Shown one piece after another: positions 35,345 to 45,207 of a stretch of DNA of 64,000 nt; position 1 is the stretch's first letter; every line of letters begins with the position of its first letter. Under the pieces are notes generated by a model. The model was not told where the DNA came from. It searched no databases and saw nothing but the letters and a program-made list of their open reading frames with translations. The position numbers were made by a program, and so were the translations under genes. The stretch comes from ZC4RG30 sp963726085 (GTDB lineage: Bacteria; Pseudomonadota; Gammaproteobacteria; Steroidobacterales; Steroidobacteraceae), in the NCBI GenBank assembly GCA_963726085.1, contig CAVSAR010000005.1, positions 119,219-183,218 of the forward strand, written 5' to 3'.

Positions 35345-38209
35345 TTACTTTGCATTGAGCGACTTCGCAAAGTCCCCCGCCTTGACGATAGTGATCTTCG
35401 CCGGATCGATGTATTTGCGCGCCGCCGCCAGTACCTGCTCAGGGGTCAAGGCCATGATCCGCGCCTCGAACTGCTTGTCCCAGGCAAAGCTGCGGTCACT
35501 GTCGATATTGGCCAGCAGATTCCCGGCAAGCCGCTGATCCTGCGCCCGTGCCTGTACCGCCTGTTGTGTTACGCCTGACTTCGCTTTGGCGAGCTCTGCC
35601 GCCGTGAAACCGTCCTTCAGCATCTTGGCCAGCTCTTCCTTGAATGCGGCCTCGACCTTCTCCACGTTCTGAGGTGCCGCAATCGCCTGCATTGTCCAGC
35701 GGCCGTCGCGATCAAAACGCCCCGCACCCAGGCCGGAGTTGACACCGTAGCTCAAGCCTTCCTTCACGCGGATACGTGCCATCAGCCGCGCGTCCATACC
35801 GGCTCCTCCTCCCAGCATGTAGTTGGCCAGGAACAGTGCCGGGTAGTCCGCATCGTCCTCGTTCAAATCGACGTTGAGACGGGCGGCAAACACCGCGTTT
35901 TCCTTGTCCGGCGTCTGGATCGAGGTATTACTGGGTGCCACATCCTTATGCACACTTGTGACCCGCGTATACGGCGTCTCACTCTGCCAGCCACCCAACC
36001 CTTCAGTGATCGCCTTGACCACCTCGCCCTCGTCGAAGTCGCCGACGATGGCGATTTGCGCCCGGTTGGCACCATAGAAAGTCTTGTAGTACCGCTTCAC
36101 ATCCTCCAGCGTCACGGCCTTGATGTCGTCCAGCTGCTCCTGCAGCGACTGCGAATACCGCACGTCGCCCTTGGGATAGGTATTGAACTGGTGCGCAAGG
36201 GTGGTCGCGGCGAGCGCCCCTGGATCGCTCAACTGCGACTCGATCGACGTGACCACAAGTTTCTTGAACTGCTCGAACTCCGCGGGCGGAAACGACGGCT
36301 CGCGCAATACATGCGCCGCCAGCCGGATCGCCGCCGCCACATTGGGGCGGGTCGTCTGAAAGGCCGCACCCCTGCCAAAGACGCCGCCGGTCACCTTCAA
36401 CTTCACGAATTCATCTTGCAACTGCTCGCGCGTGTACTTGCTGGTACCCCGCATCAACATCTGCCCCGTCACCAGTTCAGCGGCGCGCTGACCGAACAGT
36501 GACTTCTCATCACCGGCAGGCAGCGCCAGATTCACAAATACCGTCTCGCCGCGATTCTTCTTTTGCAGCAACGCGATCTTCATTCCATTGACTTCGATCC
36601 GTTTGGTCCGCCGGTCGATGTTGTCGGGACTGGGATCGAAATCTTCTGCCTCGCCCGTTGCCGCCTTGGGTTTGAAGTCCTTGAGCATCTCTGCGGCGCT
36701 GGCAACCGCCGGCATCTGGGCCCGCTGCGGCTTGTCTTCATTCTCAAACAGGCCCGCGGTGCGATTGTCTCGCCGGAAATACTGGCCGGCGGCGGCCTGC
36801 ACCTCGGGGGCCGAGACCTTGGCGATCCGATCGCGGCTGAGGAAGAACATGCGCCAGTCACCCAACGCGATGAATTCGGACAACTGCAGACCGATGGTCT
36901 CGTGATCGTTGAGCACGCGTTCGGCCTGGTTGGCAAGCCGGACACGCACCCGCGCCATTTCCTCCTCGGTGGGCGGCGCCTTCCCGAAGTCCTCCACGAT
37001 GCGCAGCATTTCCGTCTGCACCGGCTCCACTGGATCCCCCTTCTTCACCAGCGCGAGGAGGATCTGCAGGCTACCGTCGATGCCGTTGAGTTGACCGAAG
37101 CCGACCTGGGCGGCCTTGCCGGTCTCGACCAGTGCCTTGTGCAGGCGGCCCGAGGGTGTATCGCCCAGAATCTGCATGGCGAAGGTCAGCGCCTGTGCAT
37201 CCGGGTGCACGGCCGATGGGGACTTGTAGCCCAGCGCGACCACCTGCATGTCGCCCACACGTCGGACGACAAAACTGCGTTCGCCGTCCTGCGTCGGTTC
37301 CACCGTCCACAGCTTCGGGAGAACGCGAGTCGGGCGCGCAATCGCGCCGAACTGTGCGGTGATTACCTGCAGCGTCCTGGCTGCATCGAATTTGCCCGCT
37401 ACCAGCAGCACCGCGTTGTCCGGCTGGTAATAAAGGTGATAGAAGGCCTGCAGGTTGCCGATCTCGACATTTTCGATGTCGGAACGATTGCCGATCGTCG
37501 AATGCCCGTAGTTGTGCCAGTCGTAGGCCACGCTCTGCAGGCGTTTGATCAGGACACTGGTCGGTGAGTTTTCGCCGTTTTCGTACTCGTTGCGAACCAC
37601 CGTCATTTCCGTGTCGAGGTCTTTCCTGGCAATGAAGGAGTGGACCATCCGATCCGCTTCCATCTGCAATGCCCAGGCCAGGTTATCCTCGTTGGCCTGG
37701 AAGAGCTCGTAGTAATTGGTTCGGTCCAGCGAGGTTGTGCCATTGAAGCGCATACCACGGGAATTGAAATCCTTGCCGATGTCGGGATGCTTCGGCGTGC
37801 CCTTGAACATCATATGTTCCAGTAGATGCGCCATGCCCGTCTCACCGTAGTTCTCGTGTCGCGAGCCCACCAGATACGTCACGTTGACCGTGATCGTGGG
37901 CTTTGACTGATCCGGGAACAGCAGCACGCGCAGGCCGTTGGACAGCCGGTACTCGGTGATGCCCTCGACCTCTGTCACCTTGACCGGGGCGGCTGCAGGG
38001 ACCTTCGATGCACCGGTGGCGGGCCTCGCGGCCTTGGCCGGGGTGGCGGCCGCTGGCGACGTAGCCTTTGTCTCGGCCACGGTTGGCGCCGGAGTACTGG
38101 GGGAGACAGCCGCCGCTGCAGCCTGGGGCACCCGCAGAAGTCCCATCGCGCCGATGGCCGCCAGAAGAATGACGCCCCGTCGTCCTACGTCTTTATGTGG
38201 CCGCATCAT
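35345..38209 (-). CDS. M16-family (insulinase-like) zinc metalloprotease, periplasmic
   Basis: 954 residues, the usual length for a fused two-half M16 peptidase. It has an N-terminal signal sequence (GVILLAAIGAMGLLRVPQAA) and an Ala/Pro-rich linker, then the inverted zinc motif H128-L-L-E-H132 in GMAHLLEHMMFKGTPKHP. The third ligand is probably Glu208 in EMTVVRNEYENGEN. The second half (about 520-950) lacks HxxEH, as expected for the inactive half, and has the YGVNSGLGAGRFDRDGRWTM signature. It probably degrades peptides in the periplasm. It is a single-gene unit between TIR clusters and shows no sign of decay. Confidence 0.93.
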   Translation of the reverse strand: MMRPHKDVGRRGVILLAAIGAMGLLRVPQAAAAAVSPSTPAPTVAETKATSPAAATPAKAARPATGASKVPAAAPVKVTEVEGITEYRLSNGLRVLLFPDQSKPTITVNVTYLVGSRHENYGETGMAHLLEHMMFKGTPKHPDIGKDFNSRGMRFNGTTSLDRTNYYELFQANEDNLAWALQMEADRMVHSFIARKDLDTEMTVVRNEYENGENSPTSVLIKRLQSVAYDWHNYGHSTIGNRSDIENVEIGNLQAFYHLYYQPDNAVLLVAGKFDAARTLQVITAQFGAIARPTRVLPKLWTVEPTQDGERSFVVRRVGDMQVVALGYKSPSAVHPDAQALTFAMQILGDTPSGRLHKALVETGKAAQVGFGQLNGIDGSLQILLALVKKGDPVEPVQTEMLRIVEDFGKAPPTEEEMARVRVRLANQAERVLNDHETIGLQLSEFIALGDWRMFFLSRDRIAKVSAPEVQAAAGQYFRRDNRTAGLFENEDKPQRAQMPAVASAAEMLKDFKPKAATGEAEDFDPSPDNIDRRTKRIEVNGMKIALLQKKNRGETVFVNLALPAGDEKSLFGQRAAELVTGQMLMRGTSKYTREQLQDEFVKLKVTGGVFGRGAAFQTTRPNVAAAIRLAAHVLREPSFPPAEFEQFKKLVVTSIESQLSDPGALAATTLAHQFNTYPKGDVRYSQSLQEQLDDIKAVTLEDVKRYYKTFYGANRAQIAIVGDFDEGEVVKAITEGLGGWQSETPYTRVTSVHKDVAPSNTSIQTPDKENAVFAARLNVDLNEDDADYPALFLANYMLGGGAGMDARLMARIRVKEGLSYGVNSGLGAGRFDRDGRWTMQAIAAPQNVEKVEAAFKEELAKMLKDGFTAAELAKAKSGVTQQAVQARAQDQRLAGNLLANIDSDRSFAWDKQFEARIMALTPEQVLAAARKYIDPAKITIVKAGDFAKSLNAK

Positions 38210-38906
38210 GTCGCAGAGCTCCTCGTATCTTGTCGCCCGATATTCTTGAGGATTGGAAAAGTCGGCGACAGTCGCACGACTCAGAGGTTCATCCCACCAG
38301 TACCCGGCAGAACGAAGCCTGGTCGGCCTTCTGGTAGCGCTTGCCTGAGCACCTGGTCCGAGGCTGCATCCGGCGGCCCTATTGAGACTGGTCAGACTCC
38401 CATAAGTACTTTATCGCTCATCCATGCCGGATGGGGTAACTCGACGCCGATCGAAGTGACAAATATGTGGTTATCGCCCGCGAACTGGTCGGATATCTTT
38501 TGTCCAGGCGCCTCGACCGCTCGTCCCCATGTCATGAGCCAGAGGATCTTCCTTCTCCCTCTCAATCTCCTGTTCCCCCGACCACCCTGCGACGACCTTA
38601 TCGCTGGAATCGAGGGTTCGACTTCTCTCCCCACCTATCAATCCCTGGATCATTGTGCTGCCTTCTGACCGGGTTGCCGCCTGGCCGTGCTTGCGCGGCA
38701 GCACGTTCATTGCTGCGTCCATTCCCTTCCTTGCACTCGATGACGCATTGCCGATGGGGCCGCATCTTCCCGCGCCCGGACTCGCGTTCAAGTCGACCGC
38801 TGGCGCGGCTTCAGTGCCTTCGGACTTGAGCACTCGTCCTTTACAGCGCGTCCCTCCTCCGCCCCGCGGCAATCCGCCGCGTGCGAGGAAGTGGAAGGGA
38901 TTCGCC
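38210..38906. other. intergenic region between the M16 gene and the second HTH repeat
   Basis: Promoters for the divergent M16 and HTH genes should lie here. Short open frames on both strands show no recognisable protein. From 38745 it is the conserved leader of the direct repeat. Nothing else is supported. Confidence 0.5.
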
Positions 38907-39173
38907 ATGAACGGGAAATTCGAGCGCCGCAGCACCTCAGGCAGGCCCCGCATCGTTACCGATGCGCAGATCCAGGAGATCCTGACCTGGAGCGACAATC
39001 GCCAGACGGTCAAACAGAAGGCCCACCAGATGAACCTGTCCGCCAGCGTGTTGGAATACGTCATCCGCACGCGCGGCCTGATCTACAAGCAGCCCTCACC
39101 GGAACAGCGGCTGTCAAATGTTGTGAACAACCGCGCTCGCCGCAACTACCTTCGGGCGCAGAACCTGCTCTGA
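38745..39173 (+). repeat. direct repeat, copy 2 (HTH gene plus conserved leader)
   Basis: Second copy of the 25926-26351 repeat, same orientation. The TIR-PD40 operon and the M16 gene lie between the two copies. Homologous recombination between them would delete about 12.8 kb. Confidence 0.75.
38907..39173 (+). CDS. small helix-turn-helix protein, copy 2
   Basis: 88 residues from ATG 38907 with GGAAGGGATT upstream. The HTH region TDAQIQEILTWSDNRQTVKQ then KAHQMNLSASVLEYVIRTRG matches copy 1, and the C-terminal end is LRAQNLL versus LRAQFLL. Changes are concentrated between the helices and in the basic tail, so the protein has been kept under selection or duplicated fairly recently. Function unknown beyond probable DNA binding. 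Confidence 0.7.
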   Translation: MNGKFERRSTSGRPRIVTDAQIQEILTWSDNRQTVKQKAHQMNLSASVLEYVIRTRGLIYKQPSPEQRLSNVVNNRARRNYLRAQNLL

Positions 39174-39226
39174 ACGCAGGCACGCCCGCACGGCGCCTAC
39201 CCTGAAGCCTTCGCGCTACGGCAGGG

Positions 39227-41535
39227 CTATTTCCTCGGCTCCGGATCCCAGTTCTGGATCAGGATGATCGGCGATGCCTCCGCAGCAGCCGAGTCCAGCA
39301 CAGTGTTGATCAGGAATCGTCCGTCGCGCGCCACGTCGTATTGCGGACCACCAATGTTTTGGCCGCCGTCCACGATTCGCGTTTGAAACAGCTTCACCGA
39401 CGTACCCGGTGTCAGTGCAGATCCTGAAAAGGCGATCGGCGCGGCCATCATCTCCCCGGCCGGATTAAGGTAGAACAGTTCCTTGCCGTCCGGACTCCAC
39501 TTTGGATGAATACCCCCCGCAGTGGATACCTGCCACTTGCCGGAATGCGCTGGCATGGCGCCCGCTGCATCGGCCGCGACGAACGGACGGATGTAGACCT
39601 CCGGTCGTGTCGCCTCATCCGATTGGTAGGCCACCCACCTGCCGTCCGGCGAGAACTCGGCCCCGCCTTCCACAAACGGCGAGTTGAGAAACGCCCAGGG
39701 CTTGGGATTGTCCGTCATCGGAATGACCCCGACGTCCATATTGGAGCCCGCACCCAAGTAGGCATACATCAGATAGCGGCCGTCTGACGACCAGCTGCTG
39801 GGCACAGCGAAGAGAGCGGCCTTCAGAAGCAACTGCTCCTCTCCCGTGCCATCGGCAGACTTCTGGTACACGCCGGACGCGCCGGGCCGCTGCGAACTGA
39901 ACAAGATCCGCGACCCGTCGGGCGACCAAAGTGGCCCTTGGTTGCGGTCGCCACCGAAGGTCAGGCGACTGGCCCGCTCGCCTTCCAGCAGCCAGATGTC
40001 CTCCTTGCCGAGCTTCTCCGCGGCTCACCGCCACGCGGCGACCATCCGGTGAGACTCGCGGAGAATTGGTCGTCTCATCCGGCTCGCCGATGGAACCCAG
40101 CTGGGCACCGGTTCGACTGCGCCACTGCAGCTGCCGCCTGCCGCCTGCAGCACCACTCTTCCAATAGGCCACCAGTCCGGCGGCCGATGCGGACACCGTG
40201 CCGCTACCCTCCGCCAGCGTCACGGGCGCGCCCACTAGCGCGGCCTTGTCTACATCAAACCGCTGCGCAACCAGTACTCGCTGCGGGTTTTCCCAAATCA
40301 GCAACCACCCGGAGGGAAGGTAAGTGAAATTCCCAGGACAGAGGTTAGCCGAATGGAGGCAGCCCCGTCCAGCGATCCCAGGTAGATGCCTGGCGCCTTG
40401 CCGCCAAACGACAGGTACAGGAACCGGCGACCATCGGGTAGAAACACCGGGTTCGGGTAGCACGGTGGCTCCCTGTGCCAGCGGGATGACCTGCGTCACC
40501 GCGCCACCCGTGGCTGAGATCCGGGCCAGACCTTTTCCAGGCTCTGAAAACAGGACGACGCCGTCTGCGTTCCAGCTGCCGCCCAGACCAAAGGCCACCG
40601 GTGCCAGCGTCAGCGGCGCGCCGCCGCCCACATCCAGTCGCTTGAGTGCGTTGCCGGTGAAGAACCCGATCGACCGGCTGTCCGGCGACCAGAAGGGCTG
40701 CGAACCACCCTCGGTGCCGGGCAGAACCTGTGCAGTCGTCGCCGCAAGGCGCGCAGCAACAGGCGGGACACACCATTGTTCGATCTCGACAATGACGATC
40801 TGCCTGCCATCCGGCGAAAGCGCGATTGCTCCCGCATCGACGACCTGGGTCTGGCGCACTGATCTCGGTGCGCGTTTCCAGCGGGGGCGCCAGTCGCAGG
40901 TACTTCAGCGCGGGGATGGCCAGGGCGATCGGCAGCCAGGGTCGTGCTGCGGCGAGTCCGACTAGCCAAGGCGTATAGTGTGCGGCCTCGCCTTGTTCGG
41001 ACGGCGGCCAGCCCCTGCGGCGCATTTGGATCAAGGATCTACCCGCAGTGCCGACACCAGTCGCGTCGCGTCATTGTGAAAATCCGGATCCGGCCGCACT
41101 TCGATCGACTGCCGAAACACCATTGACGCGAGTGTCGGGGCAGCTGTGAAGTCCCAGGCATCGACGCATGGCCGACCAGCACCGGCACCACCGGGACACT
41201 GCGCGCCAGGGCCGCCTCCAGCTCAATGCGCACGAAGTCGTCGGGATCTTCCAGGCGCTTGTCTGCCCTGCCTTGTTGCGTGACGTCGGTCCAGCTGCGG
41301 ACCAATGATCGCCAGAACTGCCGCACAGCCGCCGACGACTGTCGTTCAGGTGTCCCCGAAAATCCTGCCCCAGCGGAATCGAGTCCACATCCTTGAACAC
41401 ACGTGCCTTGCCGAACTCGGACACCAGCCGGTCGTAGATTCGCCCCACGGCATCCGGGGTATCACTGCGCCGATAGCTGATGAAGATGCCGGGCGGGTTC
41501 TTCTTTTCCGCGGCCTTGGGCTCGCTCGCCGACAT
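39227..41535 (-). pseudogene. TIR - TM - PD40 beta-propeller protein, copy N (heavily frameshifted)
   Basis: It begins MSASEPKAAEKKNPPGIFIS at ATG 41535. The TIR domain breaks near 41340 (one extra base against copy M) and again at 41289-41303, where it carries the same one-base expansion (CCAGCTGCGGACC) as copy M. Further frame changes occur near 41260, 41135, 41035, 40860, 40455, 40340 and 40025. PD40 motifs are still readable (ALSPDGRQIVIVE, FWSPDSRSIGFFT, RVSPDGRRVAVSR, EFSPDGRWVAYQS) and it ends LIQNWDPEPRK. No truncated next copy follows. Confidence 0.85.
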
Positions 41536-41556
41536 CGGATTCCTGTTCTGGTTATT

Positions 41557-41566
41557 GATATATAAC
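41557..41566 (-). promoter_or_regulatory. candidate extended -10 upstream of TIR-PD40 copy N
   Basis: Same TTTGGTGTTATATAT block and same distance to the ATG as upstream of copy M, followed upstream by the shared CACCCATAGCCTG segment. Repetition in two paralogous leaders is the main support. Confidence 0.4.
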
Positions 41567-41684
41567 ACCAAATGTCCGGCGACAGGCTATGGGTGACTTG
41601 AGGTAAGTGATAACGGACCGTTGCCACCCTGTAGACCGCCCTACTTGCCCCCTACCCGGTATCAATGTCCTCGCGCCAGCTACG

Positions 41685-41745
41685 TCAAAAGGCGCGGTTG
41701 TAGGCCAGCGTGTCCAGCGGGCCCACGTCGATCTTGTAGCCCAGC
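41685..41745 (-). pseudogene. 3' terminal scrap of an FkbM methyltransferase gene, copy 2
   Basis: Only the last ~20 codons remain: PLGYKIDVGPLDTLAYNRAF and a stop at 41685. The sequence upstream is unrelated. It lies about 120 bases before the copy N leader, the same arrangement as at 34924 for copy M, and shows that FkbM end plus TIR-PD40 were duplicated as one unit. Confidence 0.75.
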
Positions 41746-42017
41746 GGACTACCGCAGAGGGTGGTAAATGCCGCCAAAGCGCTCTGGCAGGGCGCCAACG
41801 CCGAAGCCGCAAAAGAGGAACAACGTATCGCGCATCGCGCGACTTCGGGGCGGCTGAATGAGGTCACTGTAAAGTTCGGTTGCACCTATCCGGGGCATAT
41901 CCCGTACCAGCGACTCAATGCGTGGATTTGAAGTCACCACTGACGATGACTTGCGATCCTGCGTTTCGCTCGCAAATACAGTACGCTGCCTCGCATAAGT
42001 GCAATGGAGGAAGGAAG

Positions 42018-43073
42018 ATGGCAACCAGCACCACGCTCATCGCCTCGGTCAATTGGTCAACGAACACGGCCACGCAATGGTCGATGCGGCCGTGCGCGCG
42101 ACGCTGAGCCGCGAAGGCCCTGGTCAGTCATTGGCGCACGCGGTGTTCAAATACCAGCCAGGCAACGAGCCGCCGTTCGACTTTGGTCAGATTCACGAGA
42201 AACTAGAGGAACTCAAGCGCGTCGGCAAGGCTTGGCCGCCATTGCCGGCCGCGCCCGGGGGAGTGACGATTCAGGCTGGGCGGATTCGAATCAGGGAAAT
42301 CCGGCTCGTTTCGACGACGACTTCGTATCCGGCTGGCACTTCAAGCAGTCGAACGGTTGGGATTCTTGGTTCAATATTGTCTCCAAGCCGGATGGTGGAT
42401 ACTGGGTCCTCACGCCAGCGTCCAACTGACCGGCGACGGGGGCCCAGCGAATGTCACCCCAACAACTACGGCGACAATGGTCGGCGAGCAGCTTGAGTTC
42501 GGACGTTGCGTTGGCCGGCCTACAACGGCTTCGCTGCTGCCGTTGGCCGCTTCGGTACTGCACTATTCGAACTGGGATCCACTCAATGGAGAGACTGGGC
42601 CGTGAACAATCCCGGTGTGATGGCTACCTTCGAGGCCACGCGAATGCCGCTGACTGAGGCACCACCGAACATTCCCCCTCAGACTGGATACCCCACCCCA
42701 CAATCTCTGTAACGTTGACAGCCACCACCGTCCAAGATGGGTACAACGTCAAGATTGGCGGCGTCGGCTTCGCGAAGGACGAGTACCCGTTCACCATTGA
42801 GGGACGTGTTGTGCTGCCCCGGCGTGAGTGCGGACTGGGCCACGTACGCGGCAGGCAGTGCCGATGTTTTGGGTCATATCGACGACCTGCCAGAGTTTTT
42901 CCATCGTAAAGCCCCAGGGCACGAAGTACGTGTTCCGAGGTCACGGTGTGAAAAGCGGATACACGCCCGAACAGGGGGACAACTTAGGGCGCTGTGAAAC
43001 GCCCGACGGCCACGGGGATGGCGGCGAGCGCTTGGCAATCCTCCCGTTTACGGCACCGTTGATTTTTAAGTAG
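42018..43073 (+). pseudogene. decayed gene of unknown function
   Basis: ATG 42018 follows a strong GGAGGAAGGAAG ribosome-binding site. The coding signal hops frames: MATSTTLIASVN, then LVNEHGHAMVDAAVRATLSR and FDFGQIHEKLEELKRVGKAW, then DDDFVSGWHFKQSNGWDSWF, then YNGFAAAVGRFGTALFELGS, then ISVTLTATTVQDGYNVKIGG and TKYVFRGHGVKSGYTPEQGD. I read these as one protein of about 350 residues with five or six frame changes. I do not recognise the family; the end looks beta-rich. It sits inside the decayed island between FkbM copies 2 and 3. Confidence 0.45.
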
Positions 43074-43272
43074 GTCGCAGGGCGCGGGGGGAACTAGCAG
43101 TGTGTTGCCGAAGCCTGCGCGGTACCGGAATAGACTGGGCGCGACATGCTGTACATTCAGTGCTGTAGCGCCGCGATGGTATTGCGAACACCAGCGATAA
43201 CTTGCCCGTCGGCATATTCCAAGGCGATTCCTAATTACCCCTTACCCTGACCAAGACCCCGCGCCGGTCAAG

Positions 43273-44081
43273 TCAATAGGCGCGGTTGTAGGCCAGCGTG
43301 TCCAGCGGCCCCACGTCGATCTTGTAGCCCAGCGGGATCAGCAGCTCCAGGCACGCCTTCTGCTCCTGTTCGCCCAGGTGCACATGCTCATACCGGACAA
43401 TGGCGGGCCTGCGTGCCGGTACGTCAAACAGGCGCAGGACCTCGTCCGTCATAGCCCTCCACGTCGATCTGCAACAGGTCGATGTGGGCACTGCCCACCG
43501 CCGCGAACAGCGAGTCGAAGGTCATGCACTGCACGGGCTCGATATCAATCACGGGAGTCAAGATCCGGCGGGGTGGTCGCGGGACTTGCAGGCGTGAACG
43601 AGGACGCAAAGTAGTCGCGGTGCTTCAAGAGGTTATTGCGGTCGAAGCTGGCGATGCCCAACGCCCAGTCCGGGACCCCCGGGTACGGCGCGAACGCGAT
43701 ACAGGGGAAGGGTGCCGTCGCGCTCGGCAATGGCTGCGTTCACAAACGTAAAGCGGCCCGGGGCGAACGCCCCGTAGTTGTCGCGCAGCCTGGCGAAGTG
43801 ATCCTTCATGGGCTCCAGGAGAACCCCTTCCAGTCGGTGCTTCTCCAGCGAGCGGAAACAGCGGATCGAGCATGACCCCGTCGTTGGCGCCCGACCTGCA
43901 GGAACCGCACCTTGTCGTGGTCCACCAGGTAGTCGCCAATCACCCAGTCCAGCGACACATCCAGCTTGGCCTTTCGGCGCAGCACGAGCCCGGGCCCCAC
44001 GCCAACGGCGGCACCTGTCAGCCAGTCCCCGCACCTGGCGCGCAGGCTCCTGGGAATCAGGCGTTTGAGACTGTCGAGCAT
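43273..44081 (-). pseudogene. FkbM-family methyltransferase (frameshifted, fullest copy)
   Basis: Joining frames gives an almost complete protein: MLDSLKRLIPRSLRARCGDW, DWVIGDYLVDHDKVRFLQVG with ANDGVM (SAM-binding motif I), LEGVLLEPMKDHFARLRDNY, FTFVNAAIAERDGTLPLYRV, DWALGIASFDRNNLLKHRDY, then MTFDSLFAAVGSAHIDLLQI DVEGYD, and the end GYKIDVGPLDTLAYNRAY. Intact members O-methylate sugars or small metabolites. At least five frame changes (near 43455, 43550, 43690, 43860 and 43885) inactivate it as read. It is the likely source of the two shorter fragments beside the TIR-PD40 genes. Confidence 0.8.
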
Positions 44082-44662
44082 TGGGGTGTAGCCGAAGTGA
44101 GCAGTGAAGCTGCCAGGGACAATACGCTGTTCGACTAGCGTTACGAAATGAACCGGCAACGAAGACGCAGGGCGTGCGCGTTCGTTCGTGCCGCGAGGGT
44201 AGTGATCGCAATGCCGCTTTATCGGTCGGCGGACAGGCAGTCGTGCAGTTGGACACGTTGCCTGGCTCGGTGGCCCTCGCCCACGCTCCGAAATGGTCAT
44301 CCGCGCCGGGTTGCACGATAGGAGGCGTCCTTCACCGAGTCAGCGTGGCCGCCGATGCGCCGGGTCGTTCAAAGGTGCGACCCTGCAGCCGCACATTCAA
44401 GGGAGGTAGCTCCATGATCTTTGTAGTCGCCTGCGTCAGTCCTGGCCATCGGCCTGTCACTGGTGTTCTCCGCCGTTGCGCGCTCGCGCCGGTCTACCAA
44501 GCTGCCCTGAGAGGGCCTGGACGCACCGGTCCCCCTCACGTAGGGCATCACCTACCCCAGCTGAGTACGGACTCCGATACGCAGGCCCCCGGCAAACGAG
44601 TGCAATGCCCCCCACAGATCGATACCCCGAATAGACGACCTCTAGACCCTTAGGAGCAATTT
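44082..44662. other. intergenic region, no gene seen
   Basis: Short open frames occur on both strands but none has a ribosome-binding site with recognisable protein content. It must hold the promoter of the gene at 44663. Confidence 0.5.
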
Positions 44663-45037
44663 ATGGAACCTGACAAGTACACCAGCGAAGCCACCGCCAA
44701 TGCCGACCGGATGGCCAACAAGCTGCACAACGGAATTCGTGACACCTACCAGAGCGCCAAGGCCACCGAGGCCAAGCTGGGGGACAAGGTCGATGACCTG
44801 ACGGGCCGCGCTGCCGACAAGGCGGACGACGTCGTCGACCAGACGAAGGGACGAATTAAGGAAGGCATCAAGAGTGTCCGGGACGCCTATCAGTCGGGAC
44901 GCGACACGATTTCCGAGTCGTCGGAGTCGATCCTGACGTTCACCCGCGAGAAGCCGGTACAGGCACTGCTGATCGCAGCGGCGTCCGGTGCCCTGCTGTG
45001 GGCCCTGGCACGGGCCATCGGGTCTTCGCGCGACTGA
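44663..45037 (+). CDS. ElaB/YqjD/DUF883-like membrane-anchored protein
   Basis: 124 residues, ATG preceded by TAGGAGCAATTT. A long charged helical region with repeated Ala/Lys/Asp heptads (AKATEAKLGDKVDDLTGRAA, DKADDVVDQTKGRIKEGIKS) is followed by the family signature REKPVQALLIAAASGALLWA, a single C-terminal membrane helix. Such tail-anchored proteins are stationary-phase/stress induced and in Escherichia coli associate with ribosomes. A strong terminator follows. Confidence 0.8.
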   Translation: MEPDKYTSEATANADRMANKLHNGIRDTYQSAKATEAKLGDKVDDLTGRAADKADDVVDQTKGRIKEGIKSVRDAYQSGRDTISESSESILTFTREKPVQALLIAAASGALLWALARAIGSSRD

Positions 45038-45093
45038 GTAGATATTCGCCGGGCCGCCTGGAAGGAACCTACGGCCCGTGCGATTTTGCCCTT

Positions 45094-45122
45094 GCAGACG
45101 CCCCCTCGTGGGGCGTCTGCTT
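45094..45122 (+). terminator. rho-independent terminator
   Basis: A perfect 11-bp stem GCAGACGCCCC / GGGGCGTCTGC with a 5-base loop, 55 bases after the ElaB-like gene stop. The T-run is short (TT) on the plus strand but TTTTGCCCTT precedes the stem, so it may work in both directions. Confidence 0.8.
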
Positions 45123-45207
45123 AAGCATTGCCAGCAGATAAGCAGTCGGGCGCGGGACGCCTTTGGCACCACCCTGTCCAGAGATACGCGAGAAACCCCG
45201 TACGACC

